From contig NZ_BMRX01000014.1 of the NCBI RefSeq assembly GCF_014648855.1, forward strand, positions 1-64,000: a DNA stretch of 64,000 nt. Reading direction: 5' to 3'. The position numbers were made by a program, and so were the translations under genes. Origin of the DNA: Streptomyces parvulus (GTDB taxonomy: Bacteria > Actinomycetota > Actinomycetes > Streptomycetales > Streptomycetaceae). Every line of letters begins with the position of its first letter. Positions within the stretch are counted from its first letter, which is position 1. Below are positions 33,953-42,808 of the stretch, in pieces. A model generated the notes under the pieces. The model was not told the origin of the DNA. It ran no database searches and was given only the letters and a program-made list of their open reading frames with translations.

Positions 33953-34381
33953 CTAGTCGTAGTGGCGGGCCTCGATGATGTTGCCGTCCGGGTCGCCGAA
34001 GTAGAAGCTGCGCCGGGCCATGCCGCGGGCGCCGTAGGAGTCGTGGGAGAGCTCCGAGACCGGGACGGACTGCTCCTCCAGACGGGCGCGCAGCGCGTCG
34101 AAGTCGTGCGCGGGCAGGGACAGGCAGACGTGGTTGACGGGATGCCCCGCGCTCTCGTCGGCGCCGGGGACGACGCGCATGCGGGCGGCGAGGGAGTGGG
34201 GCGCGAGGTCGAGGATGGTCTCCTCGTTGAGCCGCACGGAGGGGAAGCTCACGGTCCCCGCGGCGTACTCGGTCAGCCGCAGGGGCTCGAGGCCCAGGTT
34301 CTTCTCGTAGAAGCCGGCCGCGGCGACCGGGTCGCGTACCCAGAGCACCACGTGGTCCAGGCGTGTCGTGTTCTCCGTCAT
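33953..34381 (-). CDS. VOC-family (glyoxalase/bleomycin-resistance fold) protein
   Basis: 142-residue metal-dependent VOC-fold protein. LDHVVLWVRDPVAAAGFYEKNLGL at the N-terminus and VNHVCLSLPAHDFDALRARL in the middle are the two paired beta-alpha modules; FYFGDPDGNIIEARHYD at the C-terminus is the usual ending with a metal-ligand glutamate. First-module His and last-module Glu could bind a metal. Reactions in this family range from isomerisation to ring cleavage and antibiotic binding, so the specific function is unknown. It is divergent from psuG across 136 bp, with no obvious shared pathway. Confidence 0.82.
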   Translation of the reverse strand: MTENTTRLDHVVLWVRDPVAAAGFYEKNLGLEPLRLTEYAAGTVSFPSVRLNEETILDLAPHSLAARMRVVPGADESAGHPVNHVCLSLPAHDFDALRARLEEQSVPVSELSHDSYGARGMARRSFYFGDPDGNIIEARHYD

Positions 34382-34517
34382 GGTTCCCAGGCTGGTGCCC
34401 TCCCCCGGGGCCCGCAAGAGGCCGGCGGGGCCCGCTCGGGGGTTTGGCCCGGTGCGCCGCCCGCCAGGGATGAGGGAGACCGGAGCTGAGGGAGACCGTC
34501 GGACAGGAGGCAGGCGC

Positions 34518-35426
34518 GTGATGCTGGTGGTGTCTGAAGAGGTGCGGGCGGCGACAGAGGCACGGGAGCCGGTGGTGGCCCTGGAGTCCACGATCATCGC
34601 GCACGGGTTGCCGCGCCCGCGCAATCTGCTGGTGGCCCGCGAGCTGGAGGAGGCGGTGCGCCGGGAGGGCGCGGTGCCGGCGACGATCGCCGTCCTGGAC
34701 GGACGGCCCCACGTGGGCCTCGACAAGGAGCAGCTGGAGCGGGTCGCCAACGAGGACGGAATCCGCAAGCTGGGCCACCGGGACCTGCCCTTGGCGGTGG
34801 CGGCCGGGGCGAGCGGTGCGACCACCGTGTCGGCGACCGCTCTGCTGGCGTCCCTGGCGGGCGTACGGGTGTTCGCGACCGGCGGGCTCGGTGGGGTGCA
34901 CCGCGAGTGGACGGTGACGCAGGACGAGTCGGCGGACCTGGGGCTGCTGGCGCGCACCCGGATCACCGTGGTCTGCGCCGGGGTGAAGTCCATCCTGGAC
35001 GTGCCGGCGACCCTGCAACGGCTGGAGACGCTCGGTGTTCCGGTGGCCGGCTACGGCACGGACCGCTTCCCCGGCTTCTACCTGTCCGACTCCGGGCACC
35101 CGGTGGACTGGACGCTGGACAGCCCGGAGCAGGTGGCCGCGGTGATGCGGGCGCAGGACGCGCTGGACGGACCGGGGTCCGCGTTGGTCGTCGCCAACCC
35201 CGTCCCCGAGGAGGAGCAGCTCGATCCCGACCTGCACGCGCGTGTGCTGGCCGGCGCGCTGCGCGCGTGCGAGGCGGAAGGCGTGACGGGGCAGGCGGTC
35301 ACGCCGTTCCTCCTCGACCACCTGGTGCGCCACACCGACGGTGCCTCGCTGAGCGCCAACCTCGCGGCGGTGCGGGGGAACGTGCGGCTGGCGGCGCGCA
35401 TCGCGACGGCGTGGTCCCGGGCATGA
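34518..35426 (+). CDS. psuG: Pseudouridine-5'-phosphate glycosidase
   Basis: Cleaves the C-C glycosidic bond of pseudouridine-5'-phosphate to uracil and ribose-5-phosphate. The 302-residue protein has the family start EPVVALESTIIAHGLPRPRNL, VAAGASGATTVSATALLA, RVFATGGLGGVHR and CAGVKSILDVPATLQRLET, containing the catalytic lysine region, and ends near NPVPEE. GTG 34518 is chosen because GGAGG lies 7 nt upstream; an ATG follows directly at 34521. The stop overlaps the kinase start by ATGA, making a psuG-psuK operon in which the kinase supplies the substrate. Confidence 0.94.
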   Translation: MMLVVSEEVRAATEAREPVVALESTIIAHGLPRPRNLLVARELEEAVRREGAVPATIAVLDGRPHVGLDKEQLERVANEDGIRKLGHRDLPLAVAAGASGATTVSATALLASLAGVRVFATGGLGGVHREWTVTQDESADLGLLARTRITVVCAGVKSILDVPATLQRLETLGVPVAGYGTDRFPGFYLSDSGHPVDWTLDSPEQVAAVMRAQDALDGPGSALVVANPVPEEEQLDPDLHARVLAGALRACEAEGVTGQAVTPFLLDHLVRHTDGASLSANLAAVRGNVRLAARIATAWSRA

Positions 35427-36343
35427 CCGTACGGCCGGCCACGGCACTGCTGGTCGTCGGCGACGTCGTCACGGACGTGGTGGCCCGGCACCGGGGACCG
35501 CTGGCCGCCGGGACGGACACCGTCGCCTCGATCCGGCGGCTCCCCGGTGGGGCGGGTGCCAACGTGGCCTGCTGGGCGTCCTGGGCGGGGCACGCGGACG
35601 TCCGCCTGCTGGGCCGGGTCGGCGCCGACGCGGCCGACTGGCACGCGCGGGAGCTGGCTGAGTCCGGGGTACGTCCCCTGCTGGTGGTCGACGCGTCGGC
35701 GCCGACGGGCACGGTGGTCTGCCTGGTCGACACGGGCGATTCGGCCGAGCGGACGTTCCTCACCGACAGCGGGGCGTCGCTGCGGATCGGGCCGGACGAC
35801 TGGTCGGACGCCCTGCTCGACGGTGTCGCGCACCTGCACCTGTCGGGCTACCTGTTGTTCGCGGAACCGAGCCGTGCCCTGGCGTCGGTCGCGCTGGCCG
35901 CGGCACGCGCGCGCGGGGTGCCGGTCAGCCTGGACCCGGCCTCGGCGGGGTTCCTCGCCGGACTGGGCGTCGACCGATTCCTGCGCCTCGTCGAGGGGGT
36001 GGAGGTCCTGCTGCCCAGCCGTGACGAGGCGTGCCTGCTCACCGGATTGCCGGATACCGCGGACGCGGCGGCGAAGCTGAGCCGGCAGTTTCCGTCCGTG
36101 GTCGTCAAGCAGGGGGTGGAGGGCGCGCTGGTGGCTCGTGCCGGGGCGGTGCGCGCCGCGATCCCCGCCGTCCCGGCCTCGCCGCGGGACAGCACGGGCG
36201 CGGGAGACGCCTTCACCGGCGCTTTCCTCGCCGCGCTGCTCGCGGGCGCGACGCCCGAGGGGGCGGCGGCCGCGGGGTGCGGGGCGGGAGCGGCCGCGGT
36301 GGAGGAGGTGGGCGGAAGACCTCCGCGGGCGGCCGGCCGGTGA
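35423..36343 (+). CDS. psuK: PfkB-family kinase, probable pseudouridine kinase
   Basis: 306-residue PfkB/ribokinase-type kinase. The N-terminal GDVVTDVVARHRG and LPGGAGANVACWASWAG motifs bind the sugar, and DSTGAGDAFTGAFLAAL near residue 260 contains the catalytic aspartate and anion hole. Translational overlap with psuG (ATGA) indicates that it phosphorylates pseudouridine to the glycosidase substrate; by sequence alone it could be another nucleoside or sugar kinase. It converges with a methyltransferase gene after 87 bp in which I see no convincing terminator. Confidence 0.87.
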   Translation: MTVRPATALLVVGDVVTDVVARHRGPLAAGTDTVASIRRLPGGAGANVACWASWAGHADVRLLGRVGADAADWHARELAESGVRPLLVVDASAPTGTVVCLVDTGDSAERTFLTDSGASLRIGPDDWSDALLDGVAHLHLSGYLLFAEPSRALASVALAAARARGVPVSLDPASAGFLAGLGVDRFLRLVEGVEVLLPSRDEACLLTGLPDTADAAAKLSRQFPSVVVKQGVEGALVARAGAVRAAIPAVPASPRDSTGAGDAFTGAFLAALLAGATPEGAAAAGCGAGAAAVEEVGGRPPRAAGR

Positions 36344-36430
36344 CCGTGGGACAACGCGCCGGGGCTCTCGTCCCGCGGGTTCTGGTGCCGGGCGCCCCGA
36401 ACGCCCCGTGAGGCCGGCAGCCGGTGCTCC

Positions 36431-37225
36431 CTAAGCCTTGCGCCCCCACGCCGAGATCATCGGCGCCGTCGCCAGGTCCATGCTGCCGGACGCGACGTTG
36501 GCGAGGTGCCGGTCGATGTCCTCGTGGGTGGCCACCCCGCCGCTGACCAGCTCGTCGCGGATCTGACGGACCGTCGCCGACTCCAGGGCGGCGCAGGCGG
36601 GCGAGGTGACCGGGAAGTAGGCGTCGGCCTCCACGCGGCGCAGGCCGGCCTCCCGGAGCAGGCGCGGCAGCCGGCGGCCGTACGAGAGGTCGGCGCCCCG
36701 GCGGGACAGCAGCTGGCGGAAGCCGTGCCGCAGCCGGTTCGCCAGCTGCTGCTCCGGGCCGTTCTCGTCGGGGCAGAGCAGAGGCTGCAGGGCGGGGTCG
36801 GCGTCCTCGACGAGGAGACGGCCGCCGGGGCGCAGGGCGGCGACCATCGACCGCAACGCCCGCTCGCGGTCCGGGACATGGACGAGCACGAGCCTCGCGT
36901 GCACCAGGTCGAACCCGTCGCCCGGGGGTTCCTCCGCGCCCACGTCGTGCACGCGGACCTCGACCGGCGGGCGCCCGGCCGCGGCGACCCGCGAGGTGTC
37001 GATGTCCGTCGCGAGGACCCTGCCGGTCGGCCCGACCTTCTTGGCCAGCCACGACACCACCGAGGTGCCTCCCGCCCCGACCTCCCAGCAGCGCCAGCCG
37101 GGTCCGACACCCAGCGTTTCGAGGTGCCGGAACGTGGTGGGGTCGAAGAGCGTGGCGAAGGCGTCGAAGCGCTCCGCAGCCTCGGCCTGCCGGTTGTCGA
37201 GGAGGTATCCGTCGGTTCGCGTCAT
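36431..37225 (-). CDS. SAM-dependent methyltransferase
   Basis: 264-residue class I methyltransferase. The SAM-binding glycine motif is CWEVGAGGTSVVSWLAKKVG (about residues 44-63), followed by ATDID (acidic loop binding the ribose), HDVGAEEPPGDGFDLVHARLVLVHVPD and LRPGGRLLVEDAD, the usual post-motifs. The C-terminal half has no further recognisable domain, so the substrate is unknown. ATG 37225 is the first in-frame start with a normal N-terminus (MTRTDGYLLDNRQAEAAERF). Divergent from the CorA-type gene. Confidence 0.85.
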   Translation of the reverse strand: MTRTDGYLLDNRQAEAAERFDAFATLFDPTTFRHLETLGVGPGWRCWEVGAGGTSVVSWLAKKVGPTGRVLATDIDTSRVAAAGRPPVEVRVHDVGAEEPPGDGFDLVHARLVLVHVPDRERALRSMVAALRPGGRLLVEDADPALQPLLCPDENGPEQQLANRLRHGFRQLLSRRGADLSYGRRLPRLLREAGLRRVEADAYFPVTSPACAALESATVRQIRDELVSGGVATHEDIDRHLANVASGSMDLATAPMISAWGRKA

Positions 37226-37460
37226 GCCTCGATCATCCCAGTTGTCCGGCTTGCCGGACGGGGGCGACGCTCCGGCGCGAGGCCCCCGGCGGGAGGCCGG
37301 GACGGCACCGGCCTCGGGGGCCGGACGGTTCGTCCACAGGCGGGAACAAAGCGGAATGTGCCCCTTCCACAGGCCGGTCCGGCGTTCGCGCGGGACTGGC
37401 AGACTGGCCTGCCAAGGCGCGGGAAGCACGGCGCGAGGGGACCCACGCGAGGAGACTCGG

Positions 37461-38588
37461 ATGACCATGGCAGGGAATCTGCGGAAGGTCACCGGCCTGG
37501 GAAAGGTCGGCGGCCTGCGGAAGGTGGCACGGCTGGGCCGCCGGCGACGGCGGGTGGACCTGAGCCACCCGGCCCGCTCTCCGCTGGGTTCCTCGGTGGT
37601 GAACTGCGTGACCTACCGGGACGGGATCCGCACCCCCGAGGGCGGCGACCCGGTCGAGGTGGTGACCAGGATGCGCAGGCGCGGCGCGGGCTTCGTCTGG
37701 CTCGGCCTGCACGAGCCGACGGACCAGGAGTTCGCCGGCGTCGCGGAGCTGTTCGACCTGCACCCGCTGGCGGTCGAGGACGCGATCGAGGCCCACCAGC
37801 GGCCGAAGGTGGAGCGGTACGGCGACACGCTCTTCGCGGTGTTCAAGACCGTCTGCTACGTGGAGCACGAGGAGCTGACGGCGACGAGCGAGGTGGTGAG
37901 CACCGGCGAGATCATGGTGTTCGTCGGCGAGGACTTCGCGATCACCGTGCGCCACGGGCGGCACGGCTCCCTGGGCCCGCTGCGCGAGGAGCTGGAGTCC
38001 GATCCGGGTCAGCTCGCCAAGGGTTCCTCGGCGGTGCTGCACGCGATCGCGGACCACGTGGTCGACGACTTCCTGCACGTCATCGAGTCCGTCCAGGCGG
38101 ACGTGGACCACGTGGAGACGGAGGTCTTCGCGGAGCACGGCGCCCGGGTCGACCCGGGGCGGATCTACCAGCTCAAGCGTGAACTGCTCGAGCTGAGGCG
38201 GGCCGTGGTGCCGCTCGGCCGGCCGCTGGAGGAGCTGGCCACCCGGCCGTTCCGCGTGGTCGACCAGGAGATACAGGCCTACTTCCGGGACGTCTCCGAC
38301 CATCTGCTGAGGGCCACCGAGCAGATCGCCGCCTTCGACGAACTGCTCAACTCCATCCTCCAGGCCCACCTCGCCCGCGTGACGGTCGCGCAGAACGAGG
38401 ACATGCGGAAGATCACCGCCTGGGCCGCGATCGTCGCCGTCCCCACCATGGTCTGCGGCGTGTACGGCATGAACTTCGACCACATGCCCGAGCTGCGCTG
38501 GCGGTACGGCTACGGCCTGGTCATCGGGGTGATAGCGGTCGCCTGCCTGGCGCTGCACCGGGGCTTCCGGCGCAACGGCTGGCTCTGA
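37461..38588 (+). CDS. CorA-family Mg2+/Co2+ transporter
   Basis: Divalent-cation channel of the CorA/2-TM-GxN family, pentameric in the membrane. The 375-residue protein has a long cytoplasmic funnel domain, then two C-terminal transmembrane helices (about 315-335 and 345-362) separated by the selectivity motif YGMNF. The N-terminal 40 residues are unusual: a basic, repeat-like stretch (NLRKVTGLGKVGGLRKVARLGRRRRR) before the first conserved beta strand. ATG 37461 has GAGGAG about 7 nt upstream. A TGGCAG/CTGCCA inverted repeat at 37397-37414 could be a regulatory site; I did not see an M-box riboswitch. Confidence 0.93.
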   Translation: MTMAGNLRKVTGLGKVGGLRKVARLGRRRRRVDLSHPARSPLGSSVVNCVTYRDGIRTPEGGDPVEVVTRMRRRGAGFVWLGLHEPTDQEFAGVAELFDLHPLAVEDAIEAHQRPKVERYGDTLFAVFKTVCYVEHEELTATSEVVSTGEIMVFVGEDFAITVRHGRHGSLGPLREELESDPGQLAKGSSAVLHAIADHVVDDFLHVIESVQADVDHVETEVFAEHGARVDPGRIYQLKRELLELRRAVVPLGRPLEELATRPFRVVDQEIQAYFRDVSDHLLRATEQIAAFDELLNSILQAHLARVTVAQNEDMRKITAWAAIVAVPTMVCGVYGMNFDHMPELRWRYGYGLVIGVIAVACLALHRGFRRNGWL

Positions 38589-38599
38589 GGGCGGACGGG

Positions 38600-39250
38600 T
38601 CAGCCGCTCCACGCGGGATGCCGGGGATCGTCGGCCCGCACCAGGACGTCGGCGGTGCCGGCGGGGTCGGTCTCGTCGTCGTAGCGCTCGAAGGCGGGCA
38701 GGGTCCACCGCTCGGCCTCCGCGGTCCGGCGCCGCAGCGCTCCGGGCGTGAGGACCAGATGGACGCTCAGATCCAGGGGGAACCAGTGACGCAGCAGGAA
38801 CGGACCGTGCAGCAGCAGCACACCGCCGGGCGGGAGCCGGGCATAGGGGCTGCGGGTGGCGCGGTCGGTGACGGGGTCCCACAGGTCGGGCAGAACCCGC
38901 CCGTTCCCCTCGGGCCCGAGGGGGTCGAAGACCTCGCGCCACAGGGCACCGATGTCGTACCAGCCGCTGTAGTAGGACTCGGCGTCCCGGTGCCCGTACT
39001 CCAGGCGCAGCGAGGCCGGGCGCAGGAAGCCCTCCGTGCCGACGACGAGGGAGGGGCGACCGCGGACGCGCAGGGCCTCGGAGATGCGCTCGGCGAGGGC
39101 TCCCGGGCCGGCGGCCGGGGCGCCGTCGAGGGCGACCCGCGTCCAGGCGCCGCCGTCCGCGGGTTCGACGGCGAGCAGGCGCTCGGCGAGCTGTTCGCCG
39201 AGCCGGTCCCAGGTGATCGCTTCCAGTCGCACCCGCCCATGATGCGTCAC
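38600..39250 (-). CDS. Uridine kinase-like protein of unknown function
   Basis: 216-residue protein resembling Streptomyces proteins labelled uridine kinase or P-loop kinase-like: VALDGAPAAGPGALAERISEAL occupies the position of a phosphate-binding loop but lacks GxxxxGK[ST]. Later RLPPGGVLLLHGPFLLRHWFPLDLSVHL resembles the phosphoacceptor region of the uridine kinase family. Catalysis is therefore doubtful. The GTG at 39250 has no good ribosome-binding site; a GTG at 39232 (VRLEAITWDRL) with GGGCGG upstream is an equally possible start. It begins 12 bp from the end of the CorA-type gene, convergently. Confidence 0.65.
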   Translation of the reverse strand: MTHHGRVRLEAITWDRLGEQLAERLLAVEPADGGAWTRVALDGAPAAGPGALAERISEALRVRGRPSLVVGTEGFLRPASLRLEYGHRDAESYYSGWYDIGALWREVFDPLGPEGNGRVLPDLWDPVTDRATRSPYARLPPGGVLLLHGPFLLRHWFPLDLSVHLVLTPGALRRRTAEAERWTLPAFERYDDETDPAGTADVLVRADDPRHPAWSG

Positions 39251-39436
39251 TCACCGGGCGACCGCGTGGCCGTCGGAGCGAGGACCGGCGCGGGGGCGGG
39301 CCCCCGGAAGCGGGCCGGTGCGGGGACGCGTGTGCATCGACCATGGTCACCGGGCCCGTGCCGATGTTGACTTGGGACGACCGACGGCGGACGGCGCCGG
39401 TCGGGCGAGCGCTCTACGGGTGGGAGTTGACGCGAC

Positions 39437-39916
39437 ATGATCGACGGACCGTACTTCGTGCTGACGGTGCTGGGTGTGCTCGGGGCGGGGCTGACGGCCG
39501 GTGTGTTCTGCGCCTTCTCGACCTTCGTCATGCAGGGGCTGGCCGCCCTGCCGCCCGCTCAGGGGGTCGCCGCCATGAACTCGGTCAACCGGGCCGCGGT
39601 GCGGCCGGCCTTCATGCTGGTGTTCCTCGGGACGGCGGTTCTGGCGGTGGTGATCGCCGTGGTGACCTTCGTCCTGTGGCCGGAGGGGGCCGCGGTGGAG
39701 CTGCTGCTGGGCAGCGCGCTCTTCCTGATCGGCTCGTTCGGGGTGACCGCGGCCGCCAACGTGCCGCGCAACACCGCCCTCCTCGAAGTGGAGCCGGGAT
39801 CCGCACAGGCGGCCGACCGGTGGACCTCGTACGTGCGCGAGTGGACGGCGTGGAACCACGTGCGCACGGTCGCCTCGGCCGCGACGGTGGTGCTCTACGT
39901 GCTCGCCCTGAGCTGA
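39437..39916 (+). CDS. DUF1772-family membrane protein
   Basis: 159-residue protein with four hydrophobic segments (about residues 6-27, 56-77, 83-102 and 140-157). The N-terminal VLGAGLTAGVFCAFSTFVM and the conserved NxxxRP (MNSVNRAAVRPAFM) and final WxxxNHVRT (EWTAWNHVRTVAS) motifs are typical of DUF1772, a family that includes anthrone oxygenase-like proteins of polyketide pathways. No biosynthetic genes are nearby, so the role is unknown. GGGAG lies about 10 nt before the ATG. The preceding 186 bp have no gene I can support. Confidence 0.82.
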   Translation: MIDGPYFVLTVLGVLGAGLTAGVFCAFSTFVMQGLAALPPAQGVAAMNSVNRAAVRPAFMLVFLGTAVLAVVIAVVTFVLWPEGAAVELLLGSALFLIGSFGVTAAANVPRNTALLEVEPGSAQAADRWTSYVREWTAWNHVRTVASAATVVLYVLALS

Positions 39917-40062
39917 GGAGACGGGCGCCGCCGCGGCCCGGCGAGCGGCGGGGACGGGGGGCGTGCGGCGCTCTGCGGCCGGGGCGGGCCGGACGTATCG
40001 TGGGGCGGAAGAGCGCCGATCGCGGCGCCCGGCCAGCCACCCCGCACGCAAGGGAGACGGCC

Positions 40063-41553
40063 ATGGCCGATCCGAAGGGTTTCCTGACGACGCCCCGCGA
40101 GGAGTGGCCGCGCAGACCGGCCGAGGAGCGGATCCGGGACTGGGACGAGGTGTACGTCCCCGGCGGGCTCTTGCCGATCGTCGGCGCGCAGGCCGACCGG
40201 TGCATGGACTGCGGGATCCCCTTCTGCCACGAGGCCTGCCCGCTGGGCAACCTGATCCCGGACTGGAACGACCTGGTGGCCCGTTCGGACTGGCGGGCGG
40301 CGAGCGAGCGGCTGCACGCGACGAACAACTTCCCCGAGTTCACGGGGCGGTTGTGTCCCGCGCCGTGCGAGGCGGGCTGCGTCCTCGCGATCAACCAGCC
40401 GGCCGTCACCATCAAGAACGTCGAGTGCGCGATCGCCGACCGGGCCTGGGAGGAGGGCTTCACCCCGCCGCGGCCGCCGGACCGGCTGTCGGGGAAGACG
40501 GTGGCGGTGATCGGCTCGGGACCCGCCGGGCTCGCGGCGGCCCAGCAGCTGAGCCGGGCCGGGCACACGGTGGTGGTGTTCGAGCGGGACGACCGGATCG
40601 GCGGGCTGCTGCGGTACGGCATCCCCGCCTTCAAGATGGAGAAGCGGCACTTGGAGCGGCGCATCGGGCAGATGCGGGCGGAGGGCACGAAGTTCCGGAC
40701 GTCGACCGTGGCCGGCCGGGACGTGGGCGCCGCCGAGCTGCGCGGCCGTTACGACGCCGTGGTGATCGCCACCGGGGCCACCGCCTGGCGCGAGCTGGAC
40801 GTGCCGGGGCGAAAGCTCGCGGGGATCCACCAGGCGATGGAGTATCTTCCGCTGGCCAACCGGGTGTGCGAGGGCGACCTGGAGCACTCCCCGCTCTCCG
40901 CCGAGGGGAAGCACGTCGTCATCGTCGGCGGCGGCGACACCGGCGCCGACTGCCTGGGCACGGCGGTGCGGGAGCGGGCCGCGTCCGTGACCCAGCTGGA
41001 CATCTACGCGCAGCCGGGTGCCGACCGGGACGAGGACGTGGAGCCCTGGCCGGTGTATCCGCGGCTCTACCGGCTGTCGGCCGCGCACGAGGAGGCACGC
41101 GACCTGGGGTCCGCGCCGGCGGCGGACGCGGACGCGCGGCTGTTCGCGGCGTCCACGCTCCGCTTCACCGGCGACGACGACGGACACGTGCGGTCGCTGC
41201 ACCTGGTCGGGGTGGACGCGGGGCGCCGTCCGCTGCCGGGCACGGAGCGCTCGCTCCCGGCGGACCTGGTGCTGCTGGCCCTCGGTTTCTCGGGGCCCGG
41301 CCGCGACGACGGGTTGGTGGCGGGCCTGGGGCTGGAGCTGGAGCCCCGCGGCACGATCGCCCGGGACCGGGAGTTCGCGACCGGCGCGCCGGGAGTCTTC
41401 GCCGCGGGGGACGCGGCGCGCGGGCAGTCGCTGGTCGTGTGGGCGATAGCCGAGGGGCGGGCGGTGGCGGCGGCCGTCGACCGCCACCTGTCGGGCGGCC
41501 ACACCCGGCTTCCGGCCCCGGTGGGGCCCTACGACCGGCCGATGAGGGTCTGA
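40063..41553 (+). CDS. GltD-like NAD(P)H-dependent oxidoreductase (glutamate synthase small subunit family)
   Basis: 496-residue iron-sulfur flavoprotein. The N-terminal cysteines C-x2-C-x4-C-x3-C (RCMDCGIPFCHEACPLGN, about residues 46-63) and a second cluster (CPAPCEAGC) hold two low-potential [4Fe-4S] centres. The FAD-binding VIGSGPAGLAAAQQL follows at about 148, the NADPH-binding VIVGGGDTGADC at about 288, and a FAD-closing GVFAAGDAARGQSLVVWAIAEGR near 450. It is a full-length GltD, but no gltB is adjacent, so it may pair with a distant large subunit or transfer electrons elsewhere. AGGGAGACGGCC precedes the ATG, and a terminator follows at once. Confidence 0.93.
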   Translation: MADPKGFLTTPREEWPRRPAEERIRDWDEVYVPGGLLPIVGAQADRCMDCGIPFCHEACPLGNLIPDWNDLVARSDWRAASERLHATNNFPEFTGRLCPAPCEAGCVLAINQPAVTIKNVECAIADRAWEEGFTPPRPPDRLSGKTVAVIGSGPAGLAAAQQLSRAGHTVVVFERDDRIGGLLRYGIPAFKMEKRHLERRIGQMRAEGTKFRTSTVAGRDVGAAELRGRYDAVVIATGATAWRELDVPGRKLAGIHQAMEYLPLANRVCEGDLEHSPLSAEGKHVVIVGGGDTGADCLGTAVRERAASVTQLDIYAQPGADRDEDVEPWPVYPRLYRLSAAHEEARDLGSAPAADADARLFAASTLRFTGDDDGHVRSLHLVGVDAGRRPLPGTERSLPADLVLLALGFSGPGRDDGLVAGLGLELEPRGTIARDREFATGAPGVFAAGDAARGQSLVVWAIAEGRAVAAAVDRHLSGGHTRLPAPVGPYDRPMRV

Positions 41554-41577
41554 CCGGCCCGTCGGGGACGGGCCGGT
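41553..41577 (+). terminator. Terminator immediately after the GltD-like gene
   Basis: ACCGGCCCGTC and GACGGGCCGGT form a perfect 11-bp stem with a 3-nt loop, beginning at the last base of the stop codon. It lies between the GltD-like gene and the convergent DUF397 gene. Confidence 0.7.
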
Positions 41578-41671
41578 CGGACGCTCGGAGACGTCGGTTC
41601 TCCCTCTCGATGGGTGATCGGGTCGGTTCCACGCAACTTAAGAGCAACAAGAACGAGACACGTGGCGCGTC

Positions 41672-41947
41672 TCAGGAGAGCAGGAAGTCCGCCTCCCCCG
41701 CCTTCGCCCCTTCGATGAAGGCCGTCATCTCCGCGGAGGTGTAGATCAGCGCCGGCCCGTCCGGGTCGGTGGACTGCCGCACCGCGATCCGCCCGTCGGC
41801 GAGCTTCATGGCCTCCAGGCAGTTACCTCCGTTGCCGCCGCTCCAGGGCTTGTGCCAGCCCTCGCTGCCCAGTTCGCCGGCGGGCATGCCGTTGTAGATC
41901 CGCTCGCCGCGGGTCCGTGGCGAGCGCTGGGGCTTGATGCGGTTCAT
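41672..41947 (-). CDS. DUF397 protein
   Basis: 91-residue small cytoplasmic protein of the DUF397 family, nearly confined to Streptomyces and relatives and usually encoded beside an XRE regulator, as here. It shows the family pattern W..S..S..GGNCLEAM.LADGRIAVRQSTDPDGPAL, with a hydrophobic C-terminal region (SAEMTAFIEGAKAGEADFLL). The ATG at 41947 is directly adjacent to the TGA of the regulator, with AAGGAG in the end of that gene, so translation is coupled. In whiJ-like systems such proteins act as antagonist partners of the regulator; that role is inferred from context. Confidence 0.9.
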   Translation of the reverse strand: MNRIKPQRSPRTRGERIYNGMPAGELGSEGWHKPWSGGNGGNCLEAMKLADGRIAVRQSTDPDGPALIYTSAEMTAFIEGAKAGEADFLLS

Positions 41948-42808
41948 TCACAGCTCCTTGCGGAGATCCCGGAGGATCTCCTTCGTGCGATGTGCCGTGG
42001 CGGCCTGCGCCGCCATGCGGTCCATGACCTCGAGGTGGGTCGCCACCTCGGCGCGCGCGTCCAGATAGACGGCGCCGGTCAGGTACTCGCTGTAGACCAT
42101 GTCCGGCAGTTCCGGCATGGCGAATCGGAACAGCACGAAGGGCCCGTAGGTGCCGGGGTGCGGCCCGTTGGAGAACGGGGCGACCTGCAGCGTCACGTTG
42201 GGCAGCTTCGTGGCCTCGAGCAGCCTGTCGATCTGGGCACGCATCACCTCCGGACCGCCGACGGGGCGGCGCAGCGCGGTCTCGTCCATCACGACCCAGA
42301 GCCGGGGCGCGTCCTTGCGGGTGAGCAGTTCCTGGCGTCGCATGCGCAGGTCGACGTGGCGCTCGATGTCGTCGGGCCTGGTCTGCCCGATGGCGCCCGA
42401 CAGCAGCACGCCGCGCGCGTAGTCCTCGGTCTGGAGCACGCCGGGGACGAAGTGCGGCTCGTAGGAGCGGATCAGGGCGGCGGCGCCCTCCAGGCTGACG
42501 TAGAGCGAGAACCAGCCGGGCAGGATGTCGTGGAAGCGCTGCCACCAGCCGGGCTTGTTGGCGTCCTCGGCCAGCCCTACGAAGGCCTCCGCCTCCTCGT
42601 CGCCGACGCCGTAGGCCTTCAGCAGGAGCTGGAGGTACGGGATCTTGAGGGCGACCTCGGCCATCTCCATCCGGCGGACGGTGGCGGGGGCGACGCGCAG
42701 GATGCGGGCGGCTTCCTCACGCTTGAGGCCCGCGCGTTCCCGCAGGTCCAGCAGGCGCCGGCCGAGTACGACCTGGCCGACCGTCGGCGCGGACCGCGGC
42801 TCACTCAC
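41948..42808 (-). CDS. XRE-family regulator with DUF5753 domain (WhiJ-like)
   Basis: 286-residue regulator. Residues about 12-70 are an XRE helix-turn-helix (GRRLLDLRERAGLKREEAARILRVAPATVRRMEMAEVAL); residues about 95-275 form the DUF5753 domain (EGAAALIRSYEPHFVPGVLQTEDYARGVL, QVAPFSNGPHPGTYGPFVLFRF). This is the WhiJ type, known to control development in Streptomyces together with DUF397 and ATPase-like partners. Its promoter faces the ATPase gene across 259 bp holding two tandem inverted repeats, a likely operator site. The ligand of DUF5753 is unknown. Confidence 0.9.
   Translation of the reverse strand: MSEPRSAPTVGQVVLGRRLLDLRERAGLKREEAARILRVAPATVRRMEMAEVALKIPYLQLLLKAYGVGDEEAEAFVGLAEDANKPGWWQRFHDILPGWFSLYVSLEGAAALIRSYEPHFVPGVLQTEDYARGVLLSGAIGQTRPDDIERHVDLRMRRQELLTRKDAPRLWVVMDETALRRPVGGPEVMRAQIDRLLEATKLPNVTLQVAPFSNGPHPGTYGPFVLFRFAMPELPDMVYSEYLTGAVYLDARAEVATHLEVMDRMAAQAATAHRTKEILRDLRKEL

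Noticed and set aside
34471..34499. Direct repeat GAGGGAGACCG twice before psuG
   Set aside because: Only two copies overlapping purine-rich sequence near the ribosome-binding site; probably chance or slippage, with no known regulator.
37397..37414. TGGCAG/CTGCCA inverted repeat before the CorA-type gene as part of an M-box or other magnesium riboswitch
   Set aside because: A 6-bp repeat alone is not enough, and none of the conserved M-box or ykoK sequence elements were seen.
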